Notes: generated by a model not told the origin, from the letters alone. 36,948 nucleotides of DNA from Firmicutes bacterium UBA4049 (GCA_002382755.1 DFZT01000052.1:1-36948), one strand, 5' to 3'; counted from the stretch's first letter, positions 1 to 6,915 are shown. Program-made: numbers and translations.

Positions 1-1
1 T

Positions 2-166
2 CGCTTTCTTGAAATAGCCTTCGGTTCCGCAAGGGAACTGCATTACCAGTTCGGCTTGGCCAGCCGCTTGGGTTATACAAATGAGTTGGATGTTCCCGAA
101 TGCGACTCGAAAATGGCGGAGACCGAGAAGGTTCTGAGCGCCTTGATTCGGTCAATGCGTGACTAA
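2..166 (+). CDS. four-helix bundle protein (S23/IVP family), 3' end only
   Basis: The frame open from the left edge encodes about 54 residues ending in TAA at 164-166. The text FLEIAFGSARELHYQFGLA followed by SRLGYTNEL matches the last helices of the small four-helix-bundle family first found in 23S rRNA intervening sequences. These proteins are about 110-130 residues, so roughly half is missing to the left. Their biochemical role is not settled. The gene is followed directly by a triplicated 7-bp repeat and, after about 106 bp, by thrS. Family assignment rests on the C-terminal pattern alone. Confidence 0.75.
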   Translation, partial: RFLEIAFGSARELHYQFGLASRLGYTNELDVPECDSKMAETEKVLSALIRSMRD

Positions 167-187
167 CAGCCTACAGCCTACAGCCTA
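167..187. repeat. triplicated 7-bp tandem repeat
   Basis: Three perfect copies of CAGCCTA (167-173, 174-180, 181-187) begin immediately after the stop codon of the four-helix-bundle gene. A fourth copy is not recognisable. Such short tandem units could come from slippage or be part of a small mobile cassette edge. Confidence 0.85.
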
Positions 188-221
188 AACAACCTGAGTA
201 GCAACCAGATTTCTTTCTATT

Positions 222-240
222 TGTTTATATTAAATAAACA
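222..240 (+). other. AT-rich inverted repeat upstream of thrS
   Basis: TGTTTAT at 222-228 and ATAAACA at 234-240 form a 7-bp stem with a 5-nt loop, about 30 bp before the thrS start. It overlaps a possible -10 element TATATT (226-231), but no good -35 is present, so I do not call a promoter. It could be an operator or a weak hairpin. The gap has no T-box antiterminator motif, although T-boxes are common before synthetase genes in Firmicutes. Confidence 0.3.
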
Positions 241-272
241 TTACTTTAAAAATCATTTACAGGAGTAAAAAA

Positions 273-2213
273 ATGTTGAAGGCTATATTGAAAGACGGTC
301 AAGTCCGTGAATATGAAAAGGGTACGAAACTCCATGAAATAGCCGCGGATATTAATCCCCGGCTGGGCAGGGAAGCCCTTGTCGGAGGAATAGATAAAGA
401 ACTGCATGATTTGGATTATCAGCCTGAAGGCGAAAAGAACATTAATTTCTTTACCTTTGAGGATGATGAAGGGAAGCGCGTTTTCCGGCACAGCAGCGCA
501 CATGTTATGGCGCAGGCGGTAAAACGGCTTTTCCCTGATACAAAGCTTGCCATTGGTCCGGCTATAGAGGAAGGTTATTATTATGATTTTGATCCCCAAA
601 GGCCATTTACTGCCGAGGACCTGGAAAAAATCCAGGAAGAAATGGAAACAATCATCAAAGAGGACTTGCCTTTTAAAAGGTTTGAGCTGAGCAGGGAAGA
701 GGCGCTTAAATTATTCAGCGACCTAAAAGAACCGTATAAAGTTGAATTAATCAATGACCTTCCCTTGGATGCGGTGATTTCATGCTATTCCCAGGGGGAA
801 TTTATCGACCTGTGCGTCGGCCCGCATCTTCCTTCAACCGGCAGGTTAAAGGCTATAAAACTGCTTAGTGTAGCAGGGGCTTACTGGCGCGGGGACGAAA
901 GGAACAAGATGCTCCAGCGTATTTATGGAACATCATTTCCTAAAAAATCCAGGCTTGATGAATACCTGTTTCGAATTGAAGAAGCAAAAAGAAGAGATCA
1001 CCGCCGTTTAGGCATTGATTTGGATTTATTTAGTATTCAGGATGAAGGTCCGGGATTTCCATTTTTTCATCCCAAAGGGATGATATTAAGAAACGAGCTG
1101 GAGAAATTTTGGCGCGAGGAACATAAAAAGAGGGGATATCAGGAAATACGGACACCGGTCATCCTTAACCGTTCTCTTTGGGAGCAGTCCGGCCACTGGG
1201 ACCATTACAGAGAAAACATGTATTTTACCAAAATAGATCAAGCCGATTATGCAGTAAAGCCGATGAATTGTCCCGGGAGCATTCTTGTTTATCGGAGCCG
1301 TATGCACAGTTATCGGGAGCTTCCCATCAGGTTGGCTGAACTGGGATTGGTCCACCGTCACGAACTATCGGGCGTTTTGCACGGTTTGATGCGTGTCCGG
1401 TGCTTCACCCAGGACGATGCCCATATATTTATGCTGCCCGGGCAGGTTAAAGACGAAATTATAGGTGTAATCAATTTCGTGGACGATTTTTATAAGGTTT
1501 TCAATTTTTCTTACCATGTCGAGCTCTCCACCAAGCCTGAGAATTCCATAGGCTCGGACGAGATCTGGGATTTTGCGACAAAAGCGTTAAGGGAAGCGCT
1601 GGAAGAAAAAGGTATAGGATACAAAGTAAACGAGGGCGACGGAGCTTTTTACGGACCGAAAATTGACTTTCATCTCGAGGACTGCCTTGGCCGTACCTGG
1701 CAATGCGGCACTATACAGTTAGACTTTGTAATGCCGGAAATGTTTAAACTTACTTATGTGGGTGATGATGGAGTTAAACACCAGCCGGTCATGATTCACA
1801 GGGTAATCTTCGGGAGTTTGGAACGGTTTATTGGGATATTAACGGAGCATTTTGCCGGTGCTTTTCCACTCTGGCTGGCGCCTGTGCAGGTAAAGGTCCT
1901 TCCTATAACACAGAGGCATTTTGTATATGCTGATCAGGTGAAAGATATCCTGGATGAAAAAGGTTTCCGGGTTGAGCTTGATGATCGAAATGAGAAAGTT
2001 AATTATAAGATACGCGAAGCTCAATTGCAAAAGATTCCTTATATGCTGGTAATTGGAGATCGTGAAGTTGATTGTGGTCAGGTTTCCGTTCGCAACCGCC
2101 AGTATGGTGATCTGGGAGGAATGGCGCTGGATGAGTTTGCATTAAAAATACAGGAGGAGGTTAATAATAAGGCTTTAACACCACTTCCGAACGACAGACA
2201 CTTATGCTGTTAA
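273..2213 (+). CDS. thrS: threonyl-tRNA synthetase
   Basis: Cytoplasmic class II synthetase that charges tRNA-Thr with threonine. The 646 residues show the usual order. There is an N-terminal TGS domain (about 1-60). The editing domain has H73-x3-H77 and a later Cys-x3-His (LCVGPH). The catalytic core has zinc ligands C333 (MNCPGS), H384 (DDAHIF) and H509 (IHRVIFGS), and motif 2 lies around HRHELSG. The anticodon-binding domain is C-terminal. The ATG at 273 follows AGGAG at 261-265. The last residues (after about 635, TPLPNDRHLCC) do not look like a normal ThrS end and run into the structured spacer, so the 3' end may have been altered. infC-rpmI-rplT, frequent thrS partners, are not adjacent. 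Confidence 0.98.
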   Translation: MLKAILKDGQVREYEKGTKLHEIAADINPRLGREALVGGIDKELHDLDYQPEGEKNINFFTFEDDEGKRVFRHSSAHVMAQAVKRLFPDTKLAIGPAIEEGYYYDFDPQRPFTAEDLEKIQEEMETIIKEDLPFKRFELSREEALKLFSDLKEPYKVELINDLPLDAVISCYSQGEFIDLCVGPHLPSTGRLKAIKLLSVAGAYWRGDERNKMLQRIYGTSFPKKSRLDEYLFRIEEAKRRDHRRLGIDLDLFSIQDEGPGFPFFHPKGMILRNELEKFWREEHKKRGYQEIRTPVILNRSLWEQSGHWDHYRENMYFTKIDQADYAVKPMNCPGSILVYRSRMHSYRELPIRLAELGLVHRHELSGVLHGLMRVRCFTQDDAHIFMLPGQVKDEIIGVINFVDDFYKVFNFSYHVELSTKPENSIGSDEIWDFATKALREALEEKGIGYKVNEGDGAFYGPKIDFHLEDCLGRTWQCGTIQLDFVMPEMFKLTYVGDDGVKHQPVMIHRVIFGSLERFIGILTEHFAGAFPLWLAPVQVKVLPITQRHFVYADQVKDILDEKGFRVELDDRNEKVNYKIREAQLQKIPYMLVIGDREVDCGQVSVRNRQYGDLGGMALDEFALKIQEEVNNKALTPLPNDRHLCC

Positions 2214-2385
2214 TGGCAGCGCCGGCAGCAGGATAAAAATTCATCAATAAAGGGCGGGCAATGCCTTAAGTGCGATTTTGAACCTGACGCACAAGCGCCG
2301 AGTTTAAATGAGCCCGTGCGAACCGTGACAACGACGGTCGAAAGCTAACGCAGGCAGTTGACCTTCCTAAATAAAGTTAATTTTC
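2214..2385 (+). other. structured non-coding spacer, possible group II intron 5' relic
   Basis: No plausible gene is seen between thrS and coaD. From 2270 the DNA begins GTGCG, the 5' signature of group II introns (GUGYG), and that GTGCG pairs with CGCAC at 2288-2292. A second hairpin is ACCGT (2322-2326) with ACGGT (2334-2338), followed by the purine-rich string GAAAGCTAACGCAGGCAG. No reverse transcriptase frame and no domain V-like helix are present, so at most a short 5' fragment remains. An unrelated structured leader of coaD is the alternative. Confidence 0.3.
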
Positions 2386-2404
2386 AGGAAAGGAATGAAA
2401 AGAT

Positions 2405-2911
2405 TTGCGGACAGCCATTTATCCGGGAAGTTTTGATCCCGTAACGTGCGGCCATTTGGACATTATTGAACGGGCTGTAGCGTTGTTTGACAAAGTAATT
2501 GTGGCTGTTTCTAAAAATGCAAGTAAAACTCCCCTTTTTTCGGTTACCGAACGCGTGGACATGCTTAGGGACGTCCTGCAAAACTATTCAAATGTATTAG
2601 TGGATTCTTTTGAAGGTTTAACGGTCAGCTATGCGGTTACAAGGGGAGCGCAGGTTGTAATCAGAGGATTAAGAGCTATTTCGGATTTCGAAAACGAATT
2701 TATGATGGCCCTGACGAATAAACAATTACAACCCTCTGTTGAGACGGTTTTCTTGATGACGAGGGCAAGATATTCTTTCATCAGCTCAAACGGGGTAAAG
2801 GAAGTTGCCTTTTTCGGGGGTTGTATAAGCGGCCTGGTTCCCCCAATAATAGAGAAGAGATTGAACGAAAAAATATTAGCCTGCAGGGAAAGAGACAAGG
2901 CGGAAGGTTAA
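2405..2911 (+). CDS. coaD: phosphopantetheine adenylyltransferase (TTG start)
   Basis: Transfers AMP from ATP to 4'-phosphopantetheine, the penultimate step of coenzyme A synthesis. The 168 residues are close to the family's usual 160. The nucleotidyltransferase T/HxGH signature reads T14-C15-G16-H17 after PGSFDPV, and the C-terminal ATP-binding signature is ISSNGVKEVAFFGG. The TTG at 2405 is chosen because it puts the conserved RTAIYPGSFDP at the N-terminus and lies 10 nt after AGGAAAGG (2387-2394). An ATG at 2395 is out of frame. The cysteine in the TCGH motif replaces the more usual tyrosine or asparagine. The gene is read in the same direction as thrS and nth. Confidence 0.96.
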   Translation: MRTAIYPGSFDPVTCGHLDIIERAVALFDKVIVAVSKNASKTPLFSVTERVDMLRDVLQNYSNVLVDSFEGLTVSYAVTRGAQVVIRGLRAISDFENEFMMALTNKQLQPSVETVFLMTRARYSFISSNGVKEVAFFGGCISGLVPPIIEKRLNEKILACRERDKAEG

Positions 2912-2939
2912 TCTTAAACCTTGCTGGGATTTTCGCTGG

Positions 2940-3593
2940 ATGCATAAAGATAATGTTGGGGAAATAATTAAAATTTTATCCGGGTTATACCCTCAGGCAA
3001 GGACAGCGCTGGAATATGAAAATGCTTTTCAACTGCTGATTGCAGTAATTTTATCAGCACAGAGTACTGATTTGCAGGTAAACAGGATCACAGAGAAATT
3101 ATTTAAAAAACACCGCTCACCAGAAGATTTTGCCCGTTTAAACGCAGATACGCTGGCTGATCAAATTAAAAGCTGCGGCTTGTTCTGCAGAAAAAGCAAA
3201 AATATCATCAGCGCCTGTCGCATACTGGTAGAGAAATACGGTTCCTGTGTGCCCTCGTCACGTGAAGAACTGGAGAAACTTCCTGGTGTAGGGCCAAAAA
3301 GCGCAAGCGTACTTCTCGGGATTGCTTTTAAGCAGCCGACTTTACCGGTTGATACCCATGTGTTTCGTATTTCACACAGGTTAGGGCTTTCAAAAGCCGA
3401 AACACCTGAAAAAACTGAGAAAGAACTGCTTGCTCTAATTCCCCCGCAATACAGAATGGATTTTCATCATCAGCTTCTGGCTCATGGCCGTCAGGTATGT
3501 ACCGCTCGCAAACCAAAGTGTATTGACTGCCGGTTGTTAAAGCATTGCGCCGCAGGTAATTCTTTTTTGTCGGGAAAAACTGATCTCTTTTAA
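2940..3593 (+). CDS. nth: endonuclease III (DNA glycosylase/AP lyase)
   Basis: Base-excision repair enzyme removing oxidised pyrimidines and nicking at abasic sites. The helix-hairpin-helix LPGVGPKSA carries the catalytic lysine K120, and VDTHVFR carries the catalytic aspartate D138, the same positions as in Escherichia coli Nth. The [4Fe-4S] cluster loop is intact: C187, C194, C197, C203 (C-x6-C-x2-C-x5-C). Length 217 is typical. The start ATG follows coaD by 28 bp, without a strong Shine-Dalgarno sequence (GGGA at 2926-2929 at best), so coupling to coaD is possible. The stop TAA lies inside a 10-bp tandem duplication that opens the repeat-rich junction. Confidence 0.97.
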   Translation: MHKDNVGEIIKILSGLYPQARTALEYENAFQLLIAVILSAQSTDLQVNRITEKLFKKHRSPEDFARLNADTLADQIKSCGLFCRKSKNIISACRILVEKYGSCVPSSREELEKLPGVGPKSASVLLGIAFKQPTLPVDTHVFRISHRLGLSKAETPEKTEKELLALIPPQYRMDFHHQLLAHGRQVCTARKPKCIDCRLLKHCAAGNSFLSGKTDLF

Positions 3594-3610
3594 GACTTTT
3601 TAAGACTTAT
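3591..3610. repeat. 10-bp imperfect tandem duplication at nth stop
   Basis: TAAGACTTTT (3591-3600) is followed by TAAGACTTAT (3601-3610), identical in 9 of 10 positions. The first copy includes the nth stop codon. It is the left-most of three independent duplications in the spacer before rpmG. Confidence 0.7.
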
Positions 3611-3649
3611 TGGTATTTCTCCAAAGAACAAGTTTATCAAACCGGTCGT

Positions 3650-3745
3650 ATGTTTCACCGAGATATTTAATATCCTCCCGCAAACAGGCACATCCGATAC
3701 CAACTGACGATTTACATGTTTCACCGAGATATTTAATATCCTCCC
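3650..3745. repeat. exact 30-bp direct repeat pair with 36-bp spacer (CRISPR-like)
   Basis: Two identical 30-bp copies lie at 3650-3679 and 3716-3745, separated by 36 bp of unrelated sequence. Each copy begins ATGTTTCACC, ends ATCCTCCC and contains the 13-bp palindrome GATATTTAATATC (3662-3674 and 3728-3740). Identity stops sharply at both ends. Repeat length, spacer length, internal dyad and, on the minus strand, a TGAAACAT 3' end are all compatible with a two-repeat CRISPR unit. However, there are only two copies and no cas gene here. A duplicated regulator site is an alternative. Confidence 0.85.
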
Positions 3746-3753
3746 TGATGCAA

Positions 3754-3787
3754 CAGCCCCAAGGCAAGCACAGCCCCAAGGCAAGTA
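3754..3787. repeat. 17-bp tandem repeat just upstream of the rpmG promoter
   Basis: CAGCCCCAAGGCAAGCA (3754-3770) is followed immediately by CAGCCCCAAGGCAAGTA (3771-3787), 16 of 17 positions identical. The second copy abuts the -35 box at 3788, so the repeat sits where upstream activating or repressing elements usually act. Confidence 0.85.
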
Positions 3788-3816
3788 TTGACATGCAATA
3801 TGGCTTATGGTAAATT
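3788..3816 (+). promoter_or_regulatory. sigma-A-type promoter of the rpmG-secE-nusG operon
   Basis: TTGACA at 3788-3793 and TAAATT at 3811-3816 are separated by 17 bp, close to the vegetative consensus. Transcription would begin near 3823, giving a leader of about 44 nt before rpmG. This is the first good promoter of the superoperon. Confidence 0.75.
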
Positions 3817-3866
3817 AGTTAAGGCTATTGACCGTCTATAACATAAATTGGAGGGTAAGCATACAA

Positions 3867-4016
3867 ATGCGTGTATTGGTTACGTTGGCCTGTGGCGAAT
3901 GCAAACAAAGAAATTATACTACGACCAAAAATAAAAAGAATGATCCCGGGCGAATTGAAATGAAAAAGTTTTGCAGGTTTTGCCACACCCATACTTTACA
4001 TAAAGAAACGCGTTAA
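3867..4016 (+). CDS. rpmG: 50S ribosomal protein L33 (zinc-binding form)
   Basis: Small 49-residue protein of the large subunit near the E site. Two CxxC knuckles, CGEC (9-12) and CRFC near residues 36-39, make it the zinc-binding (C+) version. The ATG at 3867 is chosen over an upstream in-frame ATG at 3828 because the protein then starts [13 protein letters not shown] as in the family and because GGAGGG lies at 3850-3855. It is the first gene after the promoter at 3788 and precedes secE, the conserved order. No tRNA-Trp gene lies between rpmG and secE. Confidence 0.96.
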   Translation: MRVLVTLACGECKQRNYTTTKNKKNDPGRIEMKKFCRFCHTHTLHKETR

Positions 4017-4060
4017 CACCGGTTGCTTAAATAAGAAAGATGAATTTAAAGGATGTGGCT

Positions 4061-4405
4061 ATGTTGGGTAACCAGGTTAAAAAGGGTAATACTACAAAGC
4101 AGGACCCGCCCAAGCCCGGAATTTTTAAGAAGCCCGCAACCGGTTCGAAGAACTTGAGCAAAGGTTCAGGCGCCAAGGCCGATCGAAAACAACCCGCACC
4201 AAAAAAAGACAAAATAAATTATGTAGAACAACTGAAGACCTACTTTAAAGGAGTATATAGCGAACTTAAAAAAGTTCGTTGGTCGACAAGGCGTGAGGTA
4301 AGTATCTATACCGGTGTTGTTTTGGTGGCTGTTGCTATAGTTGGGATATTAATCTGGGCGTTCGATTCTTTTCTCTCCCGTTTATTGCAAATAATTTTGA
4401 AATAA
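4061..4405 (+). CDS. secE: preprotein translocase subunit SecE
   Basis: Essential small membrane subunit that clamps SecY in the SecYEG channel. The N-terminal half (about 50 residues) is a Lys/Pro/Gly-rich, low-complexity cytoplasmic tail. The conserved amphipathic helix YFKGVYSELKKVRWSTRREV follows, then one membrane segment (IYTGVVLVAVAIVGILIWAF). This is the single-span form typical of Firmicutes, though with a longer tail. I prefer ATG 4061 because AAAGGA (4048-4053) is 7 nt upstream; ATG 4040 in the same frame would add seven residues but has only AAGAAAG before it. Its partner secY is at 28444. Confidence 0.93.
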   Translation: MLGNQVKKGNTTKQDPPKPGIFKKPATGSKNLSKGSGAKADRKQPAPKKDKINYVEQLKTYFKGVYSELKKVRWSTRREVSIYTGVVLVAVAIVGILIWAFDSFLSRLLQIILK

Positions 4406-4444
4406 TTTTCTGGGAGGTGGGGGCCCTTTAAGGGGTTCCTTTTT

Positions 4445-4972
4445 ATGGATAAACAGTGGTATGTAATCCATACATATTCCGGCTATGAAAATAAGGTTAA
4501 AGCAAACCTTGAAAAAAGAATCGAATCCATGAATATGGAAGATAAAATTTTTCGTATTATTGTCCCCATGGAAGATGAATTAGAATTCAGGGACGGCAAA
4601 AGAAAAATCAACAAAAGAAAGATTTTTCCGGGTTATGTGCTTGTTGAAATGGTTATGGGTGATGATTCATGGTATGTTGTCCGGAACACTCCGGGTGTTA
4701 CAGGATTCGTTGGTTCAGGTTCAAAACCCATTCCTTTGACCGAGGAAGAAGCTGTGCAGGTTATGCGTCAAATGGGAGTGGAGGAGATCAGGATACGGGT
4801 TGATCTCGCGATTGGGCAAAATATCAGGGTTAAATCGGGGCCATTTGAAGATTTTATCGGTATAGTCGAGGAAGTTCACCCGGAAAAATATAAACTTAAA
4901 GTTAAGATTTCGATGTTCGGCCGGGAAACTCCCGTAGAATTGGATTTTGCTCAGGTGGAAAAAATGAGTTAG
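4445..4972 (+). CDS. nusG: transcription termination/antitermination protein NusG
   Basis: Binds RNA polymerase beta' and modulates pausing, termination and transcription-translation coupling. The 175 residues comprise an N-terminal NGN domain (WYVIHTYSGYENKVKANLEK through GYVLVEM and NTPGVTGFVG) and a C-terminal KOW domain (SGPFEDFIGIVEEVHPEK). The region between secE and the ATG is G-rich. GGGAGGTG (4412-4419) is 25 nt upstream, and the inverted sequence CCCTTTAAGGGG lies between it and the start. AAGGGG (4430-4435) is at a normal distance, so either site, or a hairpin bringing the first closer, may serve initiation. Confidence 0.97.
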   Translation: MDKQWYVIHTYSGYENKVKANLEKRIESMNMEDKIFRIIVPMEDELEFRDGKRKINKRKIFPGYVLVEMVMGDDSWYVVRNTPGVTGFVGSGSKPIPLTEEEAVQVMRQMGVEEIRIRVDLAIGQNIRVKSGPFEDFIGIVEEVHPEKYKLKVKISMFGRETPVELDFAQVEKMS

Positions 4973-5028
4973 GAAGTTTATCCGGATTTTAAGCGCTGTA
5001 AATATTTATAACGGGAGGTGTTTATAAA

Positions 5029-5457
5029 GTGGCGCGTAAAAAGAAGGTAGTCGCAGTTGTAAAACTCCAGGTTCCTGCCGGCAAGGCAACGCCAGCCCCT
5101 CCAGTAGGTCCGGCTTTAGGTCAACACGGAGTAAATATTATGGCTTTTGTAAAAGACTATAACGAGAGGACGGCCGCCCAGGTCGGGCTGATTGTACCAG
5201 TAGAAATTACTGTTTTTGAAGATAGAAGCTTTACTTTTATCTGCAAAACACCGCCTGCATCGGTATTATTAAAGAAAGCGGCAAATATTGAAAAGGCGTC
5301 CGGCGAACCGAACAGGAAAAAAGTTGCCCGCATACCGGCTGCGAAAGTACGTGAAATCGCTCAGGCAAAAATGCAGGATCTTAACGCCAATACTATAGAG
5401 GCGGCTGTACGTATGGTTGAAGGAACAGCCAGGAGTATGGGTATTGAAGTTGTTTAA
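5029..5457 (+). CDS. rplK: 50S ribosomal protein L11 (GTG start)
   Basis: Stalk-base protein binding 23S rRNA helices 43/44, the GTPase-associated centre also contacted by EF-G. The 142 residues match the family length. The N-terminal domain carries the proline-rich signature [17 protein letters not shown], and the C-terminal rRNA-binding domain ends [15 protein letters not shown] at 5029 is preceded by GGGAGGTG (5013-5020). rplA follows after 16 bp, and L1 can act as autogenous repressor of this pair in other bacteria; no such site was resolved here. Confidence 0.97.
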   Translation: MARKKKVVAVVKLQVPAGKATPAPPVGPALGQHGVNIMAFVKDYNERTAAQVGLIVPVEITVFEDRSFTFICKTPPASVLLKKAANIEKASGEPNRKKVARIPAAKVREIAQAKMQDLNANTIEAAVRMVEGTARSMGIEVV

Positions 5458-5473
5458 GGAGTGAATCGGGTAA

Positions 5474-6172
5474 ATGCCTAGAAGAGGTAAAAATTATCAG
5501 GAAGCCAGCAAGCAGATCAATCGTGAAATGCTTTATGATCCCAAAGAAGCTTTGGAATTGGTAAAACAGCTGTCCAAAGCAAAGTTTGACGAAACAGTTG
5601 AGGCTGTTGTCAAACTGGGTGTAGATCCCCGTCATGCTGATCAGCAGGTTAGGGGGGCAATGGTCTTACCTCATGGAACCGGCAGGACAAGAACTGTTCT
5701 GGTGTTCGCGAGGGATGACAAGGCAAAAGAAGCTCTTGATGCAGGGGCCGACTTTGTCGGCGCTGAAGATATGATCGAAAAAATTCAACAGCAGGGTTGG
5801 CTTGATTTCGAGGTTGCTATAGCCACTCCGGACATGATGAGCATGGTAAGCAAATTGGGGCGTATCCTTGGCCCGCGCGGACTTATGCCAAACCCGAAGA
5901 CGGGCACAGTTACTCCTGATGTGACCAGGGCCGTCCATGAGGTAAAGGCAGGGAAAATAGAATACCGTGTAGACAAAGCGGGTATCATTCATGTTCCCAT
6001 AGGAAGAGTTTCCTTCAGCACTGAAAAGCTTGTTGAGAATTTGGACGCATTGCTGGATCAATTGGTTAAAGTTAAGCCTGCCGCAGCAAAGGGGCAATAT
6101 ATTAAAGGGATCTATGTGTGTTCAACCATGGGGCCTGGAATTAAAGTAATTGCCCTGAAGCTATCAGCTTAA
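5474..6172 (+). CDS. rplA: 50S ribosomal protein L1
   Basis: Forms the mobile L1 stalk that helps release deacylated tRNA from the E site. The 232 residues include the conserved stretch [20 protein letters not shown] and the C-terminal return to domain I ([15 protein letters not shown]). ATG 5474 has AAGGAG overlapping the rplK stop (5456-5461), so translation is probably coupled to L11. It is followed by about 178 bp of leader sequence before rplJ. Confidence 0.97.
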   Translation: MPRRGKNYQEASKQINREMLYDPKEALELVKQLSKAKFDETVEAVVKLGVDPRHADQQVRGAMVLPHGTGRTRTVLVFARDDKAKEALDAGADFVGAEDMIEKIQQQGWLDFEVAIATPDMMSMVSKLGRILGPRGLMPNPKTGTVTPDVTRAVHEVKAGKIEYRVDKAGIIHVPIGRVSFSTEKLVENLDALLDQLVKVKPAAAKGQYIKGIYVCSTMGPGIKVIALKLSA

Positions 6173-6196
6173 AAAGTAAATATCTTAAAAGAGCTA

Positions 6197-6225
6197 TTGA
6201 CAGTTGGTGTCGTAAAGACTTAAGG
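6197..6225 (+). promoter_or_regulatory. possible promoter upstream of the L10 leader
   Basis: A perfect -35 TTGACA lies at 6197-6202, but the hexamer 17 bp downstream is TTAAGG, a poor -10. A promoter just ahead of an L10 leader would fit the known logic of this operon. The weak -10 keeps this tentative. Confidence 0.3.
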
Positions 6226-6229
6226 GCGC

Positions 6230-6318
6230 ATCGCGCCGCCAGCCGAGGCCTAGGAACATTATGTGTTTCCCGTTGGAAACGGTAGGCCTCTGGTTGGCGC
6301 AGAGGTTTTTTTATTCGG
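6230..6318 (+). ncRNA. ribosomal protein L10 leader (autoregulatory mRNA element)
   Basis: The segment before rplJ folds into a long helix: 6233-6252 (GCGCC...GAGGCCTA) pairs with 6283-6300 (TAGGCCTC...GGCGC), interrupted by small internal loops. It encloses the hairpin GTTTCC-CGTT-GGAAAC at 6265-6280. Position and shape match the L10 leader family, in which L10 (with L12) binds its own transcript. The 3' side of the long helix overlaps the first arm of a terminator (6287-6292), so the two folds exclude each other. This is a plausible attenuation switch; the direction of control is inferred. Confidence 0.8.
6287..6312 (+). terminator. intrinsic terminator/attenuator of the L10 leader
   Basis: CCTCTG (6287-6292) and CAGAGG (6300-6305) form a 6-bp stem with a 7-nt loop, followed at once by seven T residues (6306-6312). 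Its 5' arm is shared with the upstream leader helix, so it can form only when that helix is open. It lies 39 bp before the rplJ start. Confidence 0.75.
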
Positions 6319-6350
6319 TGAAATACTTTGGAGGAGGTGATTTAAGAGAA

Positions 6351-6884
6351 ATGCCTTCCAGAGATGAAAAACAAAAGATGTTAAATGAAATCAGGGAAAA
6401 ATTAAAGGATAGCAAAATTGCCATAATGGCTGACTTTCGCGGTCTTGATGTCGCATCAATGAACAGTCTGCGCCGTAAGTTGCGGGAAATTGACGGTGAA
6501 TTGAAAGTTGCCAAGAATACCCTCACCAGTCTGGCCGCGACGGAAATTGGCCTTAAGGATTTAGATCCTATTCTTGAAGGGCCGACGGCAATTGCATTTT
6601 GTAAGGGCGATCCGGTTAAACCGGCGAAATTATTAATTGACCTAACCCGTGAATTTAAACAGTTAGTAATTAAAGGCGGAATATTGGAAGGAAAAGTTAT
6701 TCAGGACAAGCAGGTCCGCCAAATTTCCGAACTGCCTTCGCGTGAAATTTTATTGGGCAGAGTTGTAGGCGGCATGCAGGCGCCGGTGTGCGGACTGGTA
6801 AATGTCTTAAGCGGTTCGCTAAAGAATCTGGTCTATGTAATTGAAGAAATTCGCAGGCAAAAGTCTGCCGGAGAAATTAGTTAA
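6351..6884 (+). CDS. rplJ: 50S ribosomal protein L10
   Basis: Anchors the L7/L12 dimers to the stalk base and serves as autorepressor through the leader just upstream. The start ATG 6351 gives a 177-residue protein beginning MPSRDEKQKMLNEIREKLKD; the strong site GGAGGAGGTG lies at 6330-6339. A longer in-frame reading from 6261 would run through the leader and terminator and is rejected. The N-terminal rRNA-binding domain includes MADFRGLDVASMNSLRRKLRE. The C-terminal helix that binds L12 is LKNLVYVIEEIRRQKSAGE. Confidence 0.96.
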   Translation: MPSRDEKQKMLNEIREKLKDSKIAIMADFRGLDVASMNSLRRKLREIDGELKVAKNTLTSLAATEIGLKDLDPILEGPTAIAFCKGDPVKPAKLLIDLTREFKQLVIKGGILEGKVIQDKQVRQISELPSREILLGRVVGGMQAPVCGLVNVLSGSLKNLVYVIEEIRRQKSAGEIS

Positions 6885-6915
6885 TATTAATATTAAAATA
6901 GGAGGTCCATTTTAA

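Noticed and set aside
167..272. T-box riboswitch before thrS
   Set aside because: Only 106 bp are available, with no specifier stem, no AGGGTGGNACCGCG-like antiterminator and no terminator.
3600..3794. Minus-strand frame with repeated REDIKYLGET
   Set aside because: The amino acid repeat is simply the 30-bp DNA repeat read in a period of 66 (a multiple of three). The frame lies in a promoter region, and no ribosome binding site or homology is apparent.
4017..4060. tRNA-Trp gene between rpmG and secE
   Set aside because: The gap is 44 bp, too short for a tRNA.
6261..6350. Longer L10 beginning at 6261
   Set aside because: It would translate through the leader and terminator; the strong ribosome binding site at 6330-6339 points to ATG 6351.
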